64,000 nucleotides of DNA, from the NCBI GenBank assembly GCA_023238725.1, contig CM041550.1, positions 7,139,044-7,203,043 on the forward strand, read 5' to 3'. The stretch is from Scortum barcoo (taxonomy: Eukaryota > Chordata > Actinopteri > Centrarchiformes > Terapontidae). How positions within the stretch are numbered: the first letter of the stretch is position 1; each line of letters begins with the position of its first letter. The translations under genes and the position numbers were made by a program. Under the pieces are notes generated by a model. It ran no database searches, was not told the origin of the DNA, and saw only the letters and a program-made list of their open reading frames with translations. Below, piece by piece: positions 31,102 through 42,034 of this stretch.

Positions 31102-32682
31102 GATGTGAAAAATCCTCACTTCAGCACTTCTACCTGGCACGAGCAGGCTGCAACTTCCTTTTGTATCATTTCTGTTCAAACAAAAGTACTAAATAATATA
31201 ACAGTGTTAAATAATCACAAGCATTCCTCACACAGTAGATAATTAATTAATGCAAAAGCACAAAAAACACTATTAAAATTTTTATTTTTCTACAAAGAAA
31301 ATTACTCTCAAATAGTCTACAAATGATCTGAGGATCTCTAAGGGCATCGTTCTCTTTAAAGGCCGAACATATGATTGACTTCTTCATCTCAGTCTCTCAC
31401 TGTACGGGTCAGCTGGGATGCCAAAGAAACGCTGGAACATAAAGAGCAGCTTCCTGTATGCCGAGAGAGCTCAGCAGCAATAAAACAAAACACGAAGGAA
31501 GGCCTCTGTCGTAACAAGAAGGCACACGAAGTTCTGTAAGACTCACATCTGGCTGGTTACGCGATAAAGTTTGTACTGACTTGCACACCCAATTGCCTCT
31601 TAAAATATACACCTAAAATATATTAAGCGATTCACTGTTGGTCGTGTATTTTTTTGAAATATAAATAATTAATTAGATTCAAGTATCGCAGGTTTAAAGC
31701 TACAAAAGCACGACCCTAACTGAGTCAACTGAATACTAGTGCACTACTCGGACCCCTTTCTATGCTGAAATATCACAATAAACAGACATCTTCGTTCTTA
31801 AAGCTGCACAAATCAAGATTTCTTTACATAAACAATGAATAAAATGACCAGGTGTGATGAGAAAGGCTTCTCTTGTAGTTAAAGCCACAGATAATTATCA
31901 TCCGCCTTTCCCATTTTAGCTTTTTTTTTTGCAAATTCTCAAAAAAATAACGCATCTATTGTGTGTTTTCAAATTGTTCCACTTTGCTCAAAGAGGCCAA
32001 AAAAAAAGAATTTTTCTTTAGTGCAGTTTTAAATGAAAATGTCTTGTTGCCCTGCAGCTGGGTTTCAGTAATGAAAAGCAAAAGGCTCTACGGCTAACTT
32101 TACAAAGAACGAGAAAAGCAGAAGACTCTGTCACATCAGGGTGGCTCATTTTAAAGAAAAAAAAAAAGAAGTTTCATTTCTGTTATGACAGATCTCCAGA
32201 GACTAAAGCAAGAAGATGATGAGATAATGAGAACAATGTGCTGAAGCTTTTGACCGACATCTGACCTAAGGCACAACGAAACGCGACAGACTGAACGTCC
32301 ACCTGCACTACACGAACACCGCCATCCTTTCTGCCTCTGAATTCGATGGGTCAGTTTAACCACACGTGTGCACGTCTGACGAGGTGAAACATTACAGAAA
32401 GTGAGTCGTGATTTACCGCTTCTCTTACAACCAGTCACGTCACGTTTCTCTGAACTAAGGTGTCTCTTTAACGTACACACACAAAAAAAAAAATAGAGAT
32501 GACAAAGCAATAAATGTGACAAAGTTTGTTGGCAGAGAAGCAAGAGATGATATTTTGTGATATGTGGAGAACCCAGTCCCACGTTAAAGGAAGTAAAACA
32601 CTGACAGATCTGTGCCCAGTTCCTTCGCTCCTCACTGAAAATCCTCCCGACGTCTGCAGGTGAGCAGACATCTTCGTGTTGT

Positions 32683-32726
32683 TCAGTCGCTTTCGCTGCC
32701 AGACTCGCTCAGCTGGAGGTCATTTT
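32683..32726 (-). CDS. eaf2: eaf2 exon 6 (C-terminus, stop)
   Basis: 44 coding bp, acceptor CGTTTCAG. Encodes KNDLQLSESGSESD and TGA, matching the invariant NDLQLSESGSDSDD end of EAF proteins. A Lys replaces the usual Arg at the exon junction. Confidence 0.94.
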
Positions 32727-35700
32727 CTGAAACGCGAGTAGAGTTTGATTACACACACAAGTATGAATAAACAAGAATCGCGCTCCTGATTGTGCCATTT
32801 CTTCAGTATTTTCTTGTTTTTATTGGGCTCTCTGAACATTTCTGTCTTTTCTCTGGTTGTTTTTGGACACTCCTGGTGCATTCCTCTATCACATCGTTCC
32901 ACTTAAGAATAAGTATACAACACATTTTAACATTTAAACTGTGGTTTTGAGTTTGGTCGTTGGACATAAAAATACAACAAAAAACACTGAAATAGGAGGG
33001 CAAAATAACATTTAAAGGGTTTATTGTTTTTAGGAATTTGACCACAGATTTTTATGGGATTGACATGTTTGATGCCTGGCTGCTAGTCAAAGCAGTTATG
33101 TAAGAAATATAAATATGGTTTCCTGCGAACATTATGTTGTTCTGAACCAAAGAATCAATTAATGAACAGAGGAAATAATCATGAAGGAATAAAGCCACAT
33201 ATCTGAAATACAAAGCTGACAAACTTCAAATTTAATGTCATATTTTAAGCATGTTCTATCACACTTATCTTTATTTATTTTACTTTATTATTAAGATTAG
33301 TGGAGAGTCTTTTTGACAAACTGAGTTCCTGCCACTTCCCTAGTTTTGCTAAACACTTCTATGTAAAGAAAATACAGTGCGCTCAAAAAGAGGATAAACT
33401 CTCAGAGCTGAGGGTTACTCACTGAGTGTGTTCATGAGTCCTCCTCCGCCCTCCTGGTGGCGACTGCTGGCGCTGGTGTTGATGATGGGCATGCTGTGGT
33501 TGGTCGGGGCCGGGGGCGGCGCAGAGGTCCGCTCGTCCTCCGAGTCGCTGCTGCTGGAGCTGTCGTCGCTGCTAGAGGACGAGGAGCTGTTGGAGTCGGA
33601 GGAGCTGTCGCCGCTGCTCAGCTGGTCCATGACGCGCGCCTCCGCCATCAGCTCTGCACGCAGATTAAGAGCAACAACAATTTCAATTTTAATGTGCTAA
33701 AACCTTCAGCAATAAAGAGATATCGCTGCTCATGAAAGTCACTTTAGTTGAAGACATTGTGCCTGTCACCTCTCTCGATGTCGTCCATGGGGGAGGCCGG
33801 GGACGTCTTCTCTTTGGGAGGGGAGCTCTTGTAGCCGGCTGACATCTTGTTGCTGCTGCTGCTGCTGCTGCTGTTACTCTTGATCTGCTGGCTGAGGCGA
33901 CTCGTCTGCTGCTCCATGCGAGAGTGGATCTTACTGCTGCCCTCAGCCCTATAAGCGTACAGGTAAAAAAGGAGAAAAAAAACATGTGGGTTGTTTGTTA
34001 AAATTATGCAAACTTTCGGTCAAATTAAGTGCCTATCAAGTCACTTTTTTAAGAATATATTTAAGAGGTTGTGACAAGATGACGTCAACTAATCCAGCGC
34101 TACTGACTCTCATGTATCAGGGCTTTTTAATGCTGCATCTTTTTATAAATGTCCACTTTCTTAACTGTAAATTGTCTATATTTTTAACTTTTCACTCAAG
34201 TTTTTAATGACATACACATTAAAAGATGTATATAGACACACGCAAGACATTTTCCGGCCCACCTGGTCTTCTTCACAGCGATATTGCTGTTGAGTTTCTC
34301 CAGTCTGTACTCTCCTGTGTCGTGGTTCACGATGAGGATGCACTCCTTCATGTACGGCCTCTTGGATCCCTTGAAGACCGTCACAGGAGCGCTTGAACCC
34401 TAAAAAATAAAACAGACTGGATTTTAGAAATACTGAGTCACATTTACCAAAAAGAGTTTTAACCACGCACCAAAAATAAAGTCTTACATTTTATTACTTT
34501 TAAAAACATTATAAACTGATCAATTATATAATCTGTAATTACTTATTTTATATTTCACTGACCTCTAAATTGGGTAAAGTAATTGTGACTTGCTCTCCTT
34601 TGCCCACTTCCAGATCTCCTTCACATGTTGTATCGATGGAGGCTGGTTTGAAGTCATCTGTGACAAAACAAATAGGAATATTTAAACAGATTTAACACGT
34701 TTAAATTGTACATGACACACTCAGTATTAGCAACAGCAGCATTATTATATTTGTAGATATTAAACATATTTCAACATATTTCTACTTTTTACTCCACTAC
34801 ATCTAATAATTCCAGATTCATAATACAAAATATAATCAACAAATAAAGTATGAAGATGTATCTGAATTAAGATAAAACTTAATTAAAGCATTAAAGTGAT
34901 TAACGTGTTAATGCAACAATAAATTGAAGTCAGTAATTTAATATTTATTATTCTGAAATGAACCATTCTGCATTTAGAGTACTTAATATTGGTGTATTTT
35001 TGATGTTTTACATAACATTTTAAGTGCAATTTTGTTAATTTATATTTACTTGACACTATTATTGTTATTTATGTTTATTAAACAGTATCATGTTTATTAA
35101 ACAATATTGTTGTCATTATTAAACAGAATAATTCTTACATTTATCAAACTGTTTTATTTATATTTGTACAAGATTATGTTATTTATTAAGCAGTATTATT
35201 ATTATTGTGGTTTATATGTCTTAAACAGTATTGTGATTATATTTAACAGTATTAAACAATTATTTCTATAATTATTTAACTTGAGGAAGACAGTATTATT
35301 GTTAGTTGCATTAATTAAACTGTATTGATATTATTTATGTTTATTAAACTATATCATTTTTATATTTATATCTATTATATTAGATGGTATTATTGCTATT
35401 TTTATCCTTTAAATAATATTATTGGGATATTTATAATTATTGATCAAGCAGCTGCAGGTCTCAGTCATCGCCATCAGGTGGTGCTGTTGTACAAACCTGA
35501 CTCAATGCTAACAGCAGCTAACACTTTGACAGCAACAGCTTCAGAGGTTTGAAAGAGTTTAAAGTTAACTAACACATGAAGACGACAAAAGAAACAGAGA
35601 AACATCAGTTTATTAAAACATGCCAAAAACAGGCGGGTTAAAAAGGACTGACGAGGCGGCTAACCGGACTAAATGTCAAACAGTGTCTTCGGGTTTTTAG

Positions 35701-35883
35701 CCACGAAGCTAACTAGCATGCTATAGTTAGCCACAAGAAAAGACCGAGACGAACAGAGGAGATTTAAAGCCCCAACTTACATCTTACTGTGTGGTAGGCA
35801 CTTTTAGGATGCTTCTCAAACGTCTCTCCTAATTTCAGGACGTGTTCTTGGTTGTCAAAGTTGGAGTAAGCTGTTCCATTCAT
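32683..35883 (-). CDS. eaf2: eaf2 (ELL-associated factor 2), complete
   Basis: Six exons (35781-35883, 34563-34657, 34263-34399, 33770-33948, 33423-33653, 32683-32726) join to 262 codons plus TGA, all GT-AG; human EAF2 has 260 aa. EAF proteins bind ELL elongation factors in the nucleus and stimulate RNA polymerase II elongation as part of ELL/super-elongation complexes. The conserved N-terminal domain (about 1-112) carries VLKLGETFEK, DFKPASIDTTCEGDLEVGKG and VTVFKGSKRPYMKECILIVN. The middle is Ser-rich (seven Ser at about 139-145). The acidic Ser tract at about 182-205 and the end LMNTLKNDLQLSESGSESD form the transactivation/C-terminal conserved part. KECILIVNHDTGEYRLEKL resembles EAF2 more than EAF1, and the adjacency to slc15a2 supports eaf2. 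The ATG context has A at -3. A CCAAT box lies about 100 bp upstream. Confidence 0.95.
33423..33653 (-). CDS. eaf2: eaf2 exon 5 (acidic Ser-rich activation region)
   Basis: 231 bp, acceptor CGTGCAG, donor CTCA|GTGAGT. Encodes ELMAEARVMDQLSSGDSSSD, a long Ser/Asp/Glu tract, a Pro-rich linker and GGGGLMNTL. The Ser-acidic region is the family's transactivation segment. Confidence 0.95.
33770..33948 (-). CDS. eaf2: eaf2 exon 4 (poly-Ser, CK-like linker)
   Basis: 179 bp, acceptor CTTATAG, donor GAGAG|GTGACA. Encodes AEGSSKIHSRMEQQTSRL, a run of seven Ser from a pure AGC repeat, and KTSPASPMDDIER, which matches the SPASPxDDIERELxAE element. Confidence 0.95.
33850..33873. repeat. (GCT)n / (AGC)7 trinucleotide repeat inside eaf2 exon 4
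   Basis: A pure trinucleotide run that encodes seven consecutive serines on the minus strand. It can vary in length without shifting frame. Confidence 0.95.
34263..34399 (-). CDS. eaf2: eaf2 exon 3
   Basis: 137 bp, acceptor TTTTTTAG, donor ACCAG|GTGGGC. Encodes GSSAPVTVFKGSKRPYMK, ECILIVNHDTGEYRLEKL and NSNIAVKKTR, the end of the conserved ELL-binding domain. Confidence 0.97.
34563..34657 (-). CDS. eaf2: eaf2 exon 2
   Basis: 95 bp, acceptor TGTCACAG, donor TTAGAG|GTCAGT. Encodes YDFKPASIDTTCEGDLEVG and KGEQVTITLPNLE, nearly identical to the invariant block of vertebrate EAF proteins. Confidence 0.97.
34775..35040. mobile_element. Fragment of the CCACTACA repeat family in eaf2 intron 1
   Basis: Contains TCTACTTTTTACTCCACTAC near 34781 and ATTCTGCATTTAGAGTACTT near 34966. 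Both are phrases of the same non-autonomous family seen at 14632-15117, 39405-39615 and 44998-45358. Both ends are degenerate. Confidence 0.45.
35040..35440. repeat. Degenerate AT-rich minisatellite in eaf2 intron 1
   Basis: Variants of TTATTAAACAGTATTATTGT recur about a dozen times (for example near 35077, 35097, 35116, 35190, 35230, 35248, 35293 and 35342), with irregular 20-60 bp spacing. There is no coding content. Confidence 0.7.
35781..35883 (-). CDS. eaf2: eaf2 exon 1 (start)
   Basis: 103 bp, donor AGAT|GTAAGT. Encodes MNGTAYSNFDNQEHVLKLG and ETFEKHPKSAYHTVR, matching the start of EAF1/EAF2 (VLKLGESFEK...HTVRYDFKP). A GT at the preceding GTAAGA could be an alternative donor 7 bases earlier, but would break frame. 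Confidence 0.95.
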
Positions 35884-36080
35884 CCTGAGAGTTTCATGAG
35901 CTGTAAACTTTCAGCAGCTCGTTTCTGTCCGGTCACCATGTACGGCACGGCACCGCGCAAGTCCCGCCTCCTCCGCGCCGTGATTGGTCAAGAGGATTAT
36001 TCAGGCGCTCTGATTGACTCAGAGTCTGTCAATCAAGAGTTAGTAATGACAGAGCAGCATCGGGGCAAATGTCACATGGA
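35884..36080 (-). promoter_or_regulatory. eaf2 5' UTR and putative promoter
   Basis: A GC/CpG-rich stretch (about 35930-35980) lies just upstream of the ATG. GATTGGTC on the plus strand at about 35981 is a CCAAT box in sense for eaf2, and TGACTCA near 36017 is an AP-1-like site. No TATA box is evident, which fits a housekeeping-type promoter. Confidence 0.45.
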
Positions 36081-36238
36081 GTCTTATCTATAATCAATAT
36101 TTCCTGATCTTTTGCAATTAATGAGTTTTTGTCTTATTATTTTACTATCTGTGACAATCAATTTGTAGTACTGATCTTGATTGATTCTAAGGTTTTTGTC
36201 TCATTATAAAGAAAATCTGAATGAAATAAGTGTTGCAC

Positions 36239-36274
<36 letters not shown>

Positions 36275-36335
36275 CTTTATTTGTACACCTTTTGTACAAA
36301 GAATGCAGTTTAAAGTGCTTTACAGTAAAGAAATT
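36239..36335 (-). mobile_element. LINE/SINE 3' tail with (ATT)n end
   Basis: An (AAT)n array is followed by AAACTTTATTTGTACACCTT and AGTTTAAAGTGCTTTACAGT. Read on the minus strand this is CTGTAAAGCACTTTAAACTG...AATAAAGTTT(ATT)n, the standard 3' end of teleost LINE/SINE elements. Only the tail is present. Confidence 0.65.
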
Positions 36336-36554
36336 GCATGCACCAAGAGCTCCAAAGTAAATATTATAGACATATGATGAGCATAAAAACAAGGGAAAAA
36401 ATGCAGAAGTAAAGTTAAAAGCAATCAAATAAAGCATGCTGGATAAAATACATAGAAAGCATACAATCCAGTCAAATATAAAGGAGTGTAGCTGTGCAAA
36501 GAAAAGTGCAAAATTTTTTTTTGTTATGTGCTTTGGTACATTTGTCTAACTATA

Positions 36555-36790
36555 TCTTCCAGTTTTTTTCCATATTGATTTGAAACTTTCATTGATCATT
36601 TTTAAAGCAGTAAATGGCCTTGATCCAAATTATATAAAGGACATATTGACTCCTGATGTGCCCGGGCAACTCTGAGATCAGCGGCTTTACTGCCTTTACT
36701 GTTTGAATCCCAACAACTAGTAATCAGACAGGCTACGTCATTAGCATCTTTTAAATTCTTCTTGAAAACATTACTTTTGTAGACCAAAGC
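36555..36790 (+). mobile_element. Degenerate LINE reverse-transcriptase C-terminus
   Basis: From 36571 one frame reads HIDLKLSLIIFKAVNGL and DPNYIKDILTPDVPGQL before a TGA at 36673. A shifted frame then continues LRSAALLPLLFESQQ and SFKFFLKTLLL. This is the widely shared end of fish LINE ORF2 (FKxxNGLxPxYIxDLLxP ... LRS ... FKxxLKTxLF). It is broken by a frameshift, so it is a relic. Confidence 0.65.
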
Positions 36791-39700
36791 AAAGTTTCTG
36801 AATGTTCAATACGTTGCTGGATTTTATCTCACTGTTGCCATTTTACCATTTTAACATCAAATTTGATTCCCCAGTGTTTTATGTTGTTTGATCCTTCCAT
36901 TGTTTTTATTGTTGTTTTTGTTTTTTTATCCGCTGTTCTTTTTTCTCTCAAGCACGTTGAAAGTGAAGTTTTATTATGATTATGATGATTATTATTATTA
37001 TTACTATTATGTTTTTCTTTCATTTGACATTGTGACAGTTGATTTTTATTGGTGCTCATCTTATTTAGTATTTTTCCTCATAGTTACTCACATTTTCACT
37101 AATATTGTTTTTATACAGCACTCACTAACCTTCTGCTTTGTATAAATAAATGTTATAATTGTTTCTGTTAAATAATAAACCAATTCAAAAGGAATATCAG
37201 TGTCCATATTATCTCAGTTTCAACCTCGACAGGTCCCAACACTGACACACTACCTTATACACTAAAAAGAAGCATCTCTGGGCTGAGCTTTAAAACTAAT
37301 TACTGAATTAGGTGGAACAGCTCAAACCGTGTGGAGGTCCTGAAGGTCTGATGGACTAATGAAGTGCCGCAGTAACACTGACCGACTGCAGCTTCAAGCT
37401 CCACAGGCCGTCGGGGGGCTCTGAGCTCTACGAGGCTTGTGGCAGTGAAAATAATCTCTTTTCCTTTCTTTAAACTGTTAATGATTCCTAAGCCTTAAAT
37501 TCCTTCCCTGTCTGCACTCTGGTGAGGCCATATGCTCTGCTGCCTGCAAACATTAAAGGATCAACATCCGAGACAAGTGGAATGTCGAGATTACCACGAG
37601 TGTATTATCACCGATTCGCCACAACAAGGTCTCCCCGTGCACTTACACCACATACATGAGGAGATGGTGTGAAGGAGTCACGTATAGAGGAAAAAAAATG
37701 GTTTAGGAGACGCTAGAAATCGTCTGAAATAGGAGTGAACAACAAGAGAGGAAAAAGTAATATTGAACAGACAGCAGCGGTCCACGTTAACCAGCTTTGT
37801 GACCTTTGACCTCCAGCTTGCAGAGTAAAAATCAAAGTAAAGATGGTCAGGATGTTAGAAAATTTAGTCTATAAAGATGCAGGAATGGTGTCAGAAAGGG
37901 ACAGCAAACATGAAGGGTTTATTTAAGGCAATAACAGCTTGTTAATCCTGTTTTTAAAGATGCCAGAGATGTTTTGAAAAACTGAACCGAGATAGATTGC
38001 AAAAGGGACAGGAGTCCTGTGTCACTGTATACGCATCCCTGCTGAAAAGAAACCAGCAGGGGTGCGTTCCCATGGGTGGAGGTAAACAGTGGCTGTCCTC
38101 CGGTGGTATCAGTTACTGTGGTTGCCCTTGGTCCGTGGGAGGTGAGGTTTACTGTTTCCAAGCAACTATCCGCAAGTTCACAACACTGCGGTCGGGCCAC
38201 AATAGAGATTCCTCGGGTTGTGAGCCGGTGGCAATTACAACTGTGCGAGTTTATAATCATGATACGGGTCTATAATGAATGAATGAAGTCTTTATTAGTA
38301 TGACTTATATGCATACACTTTAAACCATTTCACTTTCTGCTGCTTTTGCCTGCAGTAAGTGAATGCCTCAAATATTTAGACTGCACTCTGTGGCGATGTT
38401 TTATTAAGCTTGAGTCTATCAGAAGGTGTTTTTTCAATAGTTTGTCCACCACATTTGGTTATATTGAAAAGCAGTAGAAACACATGATAGTGAAATGAAG
38501 TCTGATGCAACAACACAAATTTATGCCTTGAGACTGAACCTTTTAAACACGATGATCTGTGAAAGGACTGTTGTGTTGGATTGCATGATATAGTGCAAAG
38601 TATTCTTGGTACACTTATTACTATTATCAACAAAGTATTTATTGTTCTAGTCCAGATATAAATTTTCACACACACATTAGAGATAAACATTATGGTTTTT
38701 ATTCCCAGTTATTTTATTTTGTCATCTATTTTTGTCTCTCTGTTGTGTTTTGTTTCCTGATTTACCTTGTTTGTTCAATTAAGACACACACCAGGCTCAG
38801 ACTGAATGATGGACAGAGGAGCAGTGTGATCTGGACTCTCCCCCTTTTGAGTCTTGAGGGGGCTGGGGGGACATATGGGCTGAGTGTGACCACAGCCAGC
38901 TTTTTTCATCTGAGCCAATCAGGAGCAGACTGAGAGCGTTTGTCCTATGGTTAGTGCTGCCTTCACTTGCTACCGGAATTTAGAAAATCACAACATGTGT
39001 GGTTGGGCCAAAAATGTATTATGGATCTCAAACAGCCGGTTGATATAAAGTTTAGTTGCACTTTACAAATAATTTTCTAGATTTTTTTCCCCATTTAAAT
39101 TAACACATGATGAAGATGGTACAGTAACAGTAACTGAAAGTAACTGAATACATACATACCATACTAAAGTACATTTTTTTGTTACTAGTATTTACAATTC
39201 ATATGCAAATTATCTCATTTTTACTAAACAACATTTATTTGTAAACATGGTTATTAGTTACTTTTCTGTTTCAGGTTAATAATAGAAAATATAAGATTAT
39301 TATTATTATTATTATTATGGAGTATTATACATTAAATTATGATGGGACTTTATTGATCCCTGGAAGTAAATTCACAAGCTACCCTGCAGTATATGTATAT
39401 ATAAAATTATTATTAAACTCCACTTTTACCAGCTGCAACATTAAAGTGATGCATTAGTGGATCAGTACTTATAATATATGAGTCTGGAAGGGGGCATTCT
39501 GCATATTGATTACTTTGACTTTTTGTAGAAGATTTTTCTCCTCATGCTTTAGTAGACCTAAGTAAAGGAAAATCAAGAATGCAGGACTTTTTCTTGTAAC
39601 ACAGTATTAAAAACTGAGAGAAATATTTCTTCCGAGCAGCACCTGAAGGCAGCGCAGCTCCTCAGCAGAGCCCTGCAAAGAGAAGAGGTCGTGTATCCGG

Positions 39701-41960
39701 GATCCTCCGGTAAAATCCCTCCAACCAGCATGAGGGGAGGACGGAGAACAGCTGAGTGACCCAGCCGGTGTGTGATTTCAGGCCAGACCCGATCCCGCAC
39801 CCGGATCCGGTCCGCAACTGAGACCACATCCTCCATCCTCCATCCTTCAGAGGAGCTGCGGGTCTTCAAGCTGCTGCCTGGATCCGGATCAGGAGACAAA
39901 CGGGGCTCCTGCTTTCTGATGGGATGGGGGTGAAGGTGCCCTGAAAGACACTCTGAGTGAGTAGGAAACACAAGAGACAATAACACCAATGATGATTTTT
40001 TATAAAATGATGAAACATGTCTGATTGATGGAGCAGTGTTTGTTCTCCTGCAGCTCTTCTCAAGTGTTCCTGCAGAGATCTGTTTGTTTGTGATCCTCAG
40101 CTGTGATTTTACACTGACCTTCACATTCTTAATATATAAACATAATGATTATAATATAATAGTCCTCTCTAACATTTTACATTTCCACCACAGGTTGTAA
40201 TGGTGTATTTAAATGTTATCACTGCATACTGTCATAGTTAGTGTTTTTGAAGCTGGGACTCTGTGAGGTCTTAATTAGAGCTCCAAAAAGAGTCATTTAT
40301 TTGTAATTTCTTTATTTATCAATCGTTAAATCCATTTAAATACCAAAAATACTCATTGCAGATTAAGGGAAACCAAAGAGACGTCAGATAAACAATCCAG
40401 TAATCTTAATTATATTCAAAGATTGGTTAGAAAAGATCATGTATTTATACAATATTTTGGGCCATGCTGAGAGATATTACTTTGAAACACTGATTTGAAG
40501 CTCAATAATGAACCTTCAATCAAAGCCAAAATGGATAACAAAGCTTTAGAACAGCTACTAAATGGACCCTGTGGTGGGATTATTCTGTCAACCTCAAATT
40601 TACTGTCATATTAAAAGAGGGAAAAGCAATACATTGTCTCATTTCAGAAACTTTGACTGGGAAATATTTGGTATTTGAGTCTTTATAAATGACTTTTTTT
40701 TGATTATTTGATGATCCAAATTGCTCCTGATTAAATTTGTTTTCATCACGTCTCTCGAGTAACCCAATCATCACCATTGTTTGGTGTGTTTGAGGCGCTC
40801 AGGCTGCACGGGAAATGACGACTCCCACACTAAGTATGTTAACGTCATTACCTGAATCAAAGGAGGGAAACAGCTGCCAGGCTGAACCCGCCTCACCTTT
40901 GGGAATTGTCTCGACAGCCTGTACGCCGTCGTCAGTGTCACACAGCCCTGCAGGACCTTTAACTGTAGGCCGCTTTGTTAGAAAGAAACTCTTTGTGTTG
41001 ATTTATACTAAAGATGGGAGATTTTAAAACCACACAGGAAGAGGAGTGTATTGTTATTTCCTCTTCTCTCTATGTGATGCCATGTAGTAAATGAAATATT
41101 ACGGCAGTATAGTTATTTTTTATTTCCCTCTGGGAGTCCCTGGAGTCTCTCAGATCTCCACAGAGTCTTTTCGTACAGTATTTTGGGGATGACTTGGCTT
41201 CAGCCAGCAGGTGCATCCAAAGACTGGAAACGCCTGCAGGGCTGATGGGAGTGTTGGCTGACTTCCAGACTGCAATCAGATAATGATAATGAATACAGTA
41301 AAACTGTGTTATTTGCGCTAGCAGCGGTTTCCTTGTCTTCCAGGAATTATAAATACTGTATAATGAACCTCAGGCATGCTGCACATAAATAGTTGATGAA
41401 AAGTGACTTTTTTTTTTTCAAGACGAGGGTCACATGAGTGGAAAACCATTTGAATTGTCATGGGTGCTTTCAGGGAGACGTTCACTGTGCTCGTGCAACA
41501 TGGACACATTACTGCTTAGCTTGCATAATGTGCAGCGTTGATGGTTTTTCAGCAGAAATGATTGGCTCATTAAGAGGAATCAAATTCATGACTTCTTGAT
41601 TCATTTTGCCCTTGAACACCAATTGTGACTGTCTTTTTCCACTTTCTCTTTAATCGTGTGTGGACGAATTTCACCTTTTATAGTGTCTCTGTTATTTTAA
41701 ACAGACATATCAGGAATTTAATGAAGCAATTTCATGATATTTTCAGGGATATTTAAGAACTGGTAGCTCATCATGGTTGTTTCCTTTGTATTGTTTGTGG
41801 ACATTTGGAAGTTTTAACAGCCTGGATCACATCTGGTGCATCAGCTATTCATAAATCCATAGCTAGGTGTGTGTGTAGTCTTTCCAAACTTATGATGTTA
41901 TGTCATTAAAGTTTGAGAAATGCCTCATTCAGTGAAGACTTCAGTAACCTTCAGTAGCTG
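36791..41960. other. Gene-free region upstream of eaf2
   Basis: No recognisable gene. It holds repeat pieces at 39120-39615 with a nested insertion. A minus-strand open frame of 183 codons at 39573-40124 begins inside a repeat fragment and resembles no family I know. The GC is moderately raised around 39640-39950. The rest looks like ordinary non-coding DNA. Confidence 0.45.
39120..39615. mobile_element. CCACTACA-family repeat with nested insertion
   Basis: The left part 39120-39240 (AACTGAAAGTAACTGAATAC, AAAGTACATTTTTTTGTTAC) and the right part 39405-39615 (ACTCCACTTTTACCAGCTGC, GAATGCAGGACTTTTTCTTG) are consecutive pieces of the same non-autonomous family. Between them lie (TTA)n at 39296-39318 and GACTTTATTGATCCCTGGAA at 39346. 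The latter is the 3' tail of a fish LINE on the minus strand, apparently inserted into the older repeat. Confidence 0.5.
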
Positions 41961-41963
41961 TAA

Positions 41964-42034
41964 CCATCCATCCATCCATTTTCTAAACCCGCTTATCCTG
42001 AGCACACACAGGGTCACAGGGGGTGCTGGAGAGA
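41964..42034 (-). mobile_element. LINE 3' tail of the (TGGA)n type (RTE/Rex3-like)
   Basis: CCATCCATCCATTTTCTAAA is followed by CCCGCTTATCCTGAGCACAC and GGGTCACAGGGGGTGCTGGA. On the minus strand this is GGATAAGCGGG...AAAATGGATGGATGG, the familiar 3' terminus of RTE/Rex3-type elements in fish. No coding part remains. Confidence 0.7.

Larger units (their letters stand above)
27135..32682. other. Spacer between cyp27a and eaf2
   Basis: I see no supported gene. The first ~110 bp is cyp27a 5' UTR/promoter (CpG-containing, no TATA seen). Then comes AT-rich DNA, a long (TA)n tract at 28389-28470, dispersed repeat copy B at 28525-28625, and a higher-GC stretch 28850-29235 with splice-like signals discussed in the findings. 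A LINE fragment follows at 30476-30880. The region 31281-32682 is probably eaf2 3' UTR or flank; the nearest minus-strand AATAAA is at 31281-31286. Confidence 0.5.

Noticed and set aside
32151..32582. 143-codon minus-strand frame just past the eaf2 stop
   Set aside because: Low-complexity, Cys/Ser-rich translation in what is probably the eaf2 3' UTR. No domain visible.
33428..33735. Plus-strand frames opposite eaf2 exon 5
   Set aside because: Antisense shadows of the Ser-acidic repeat codons.
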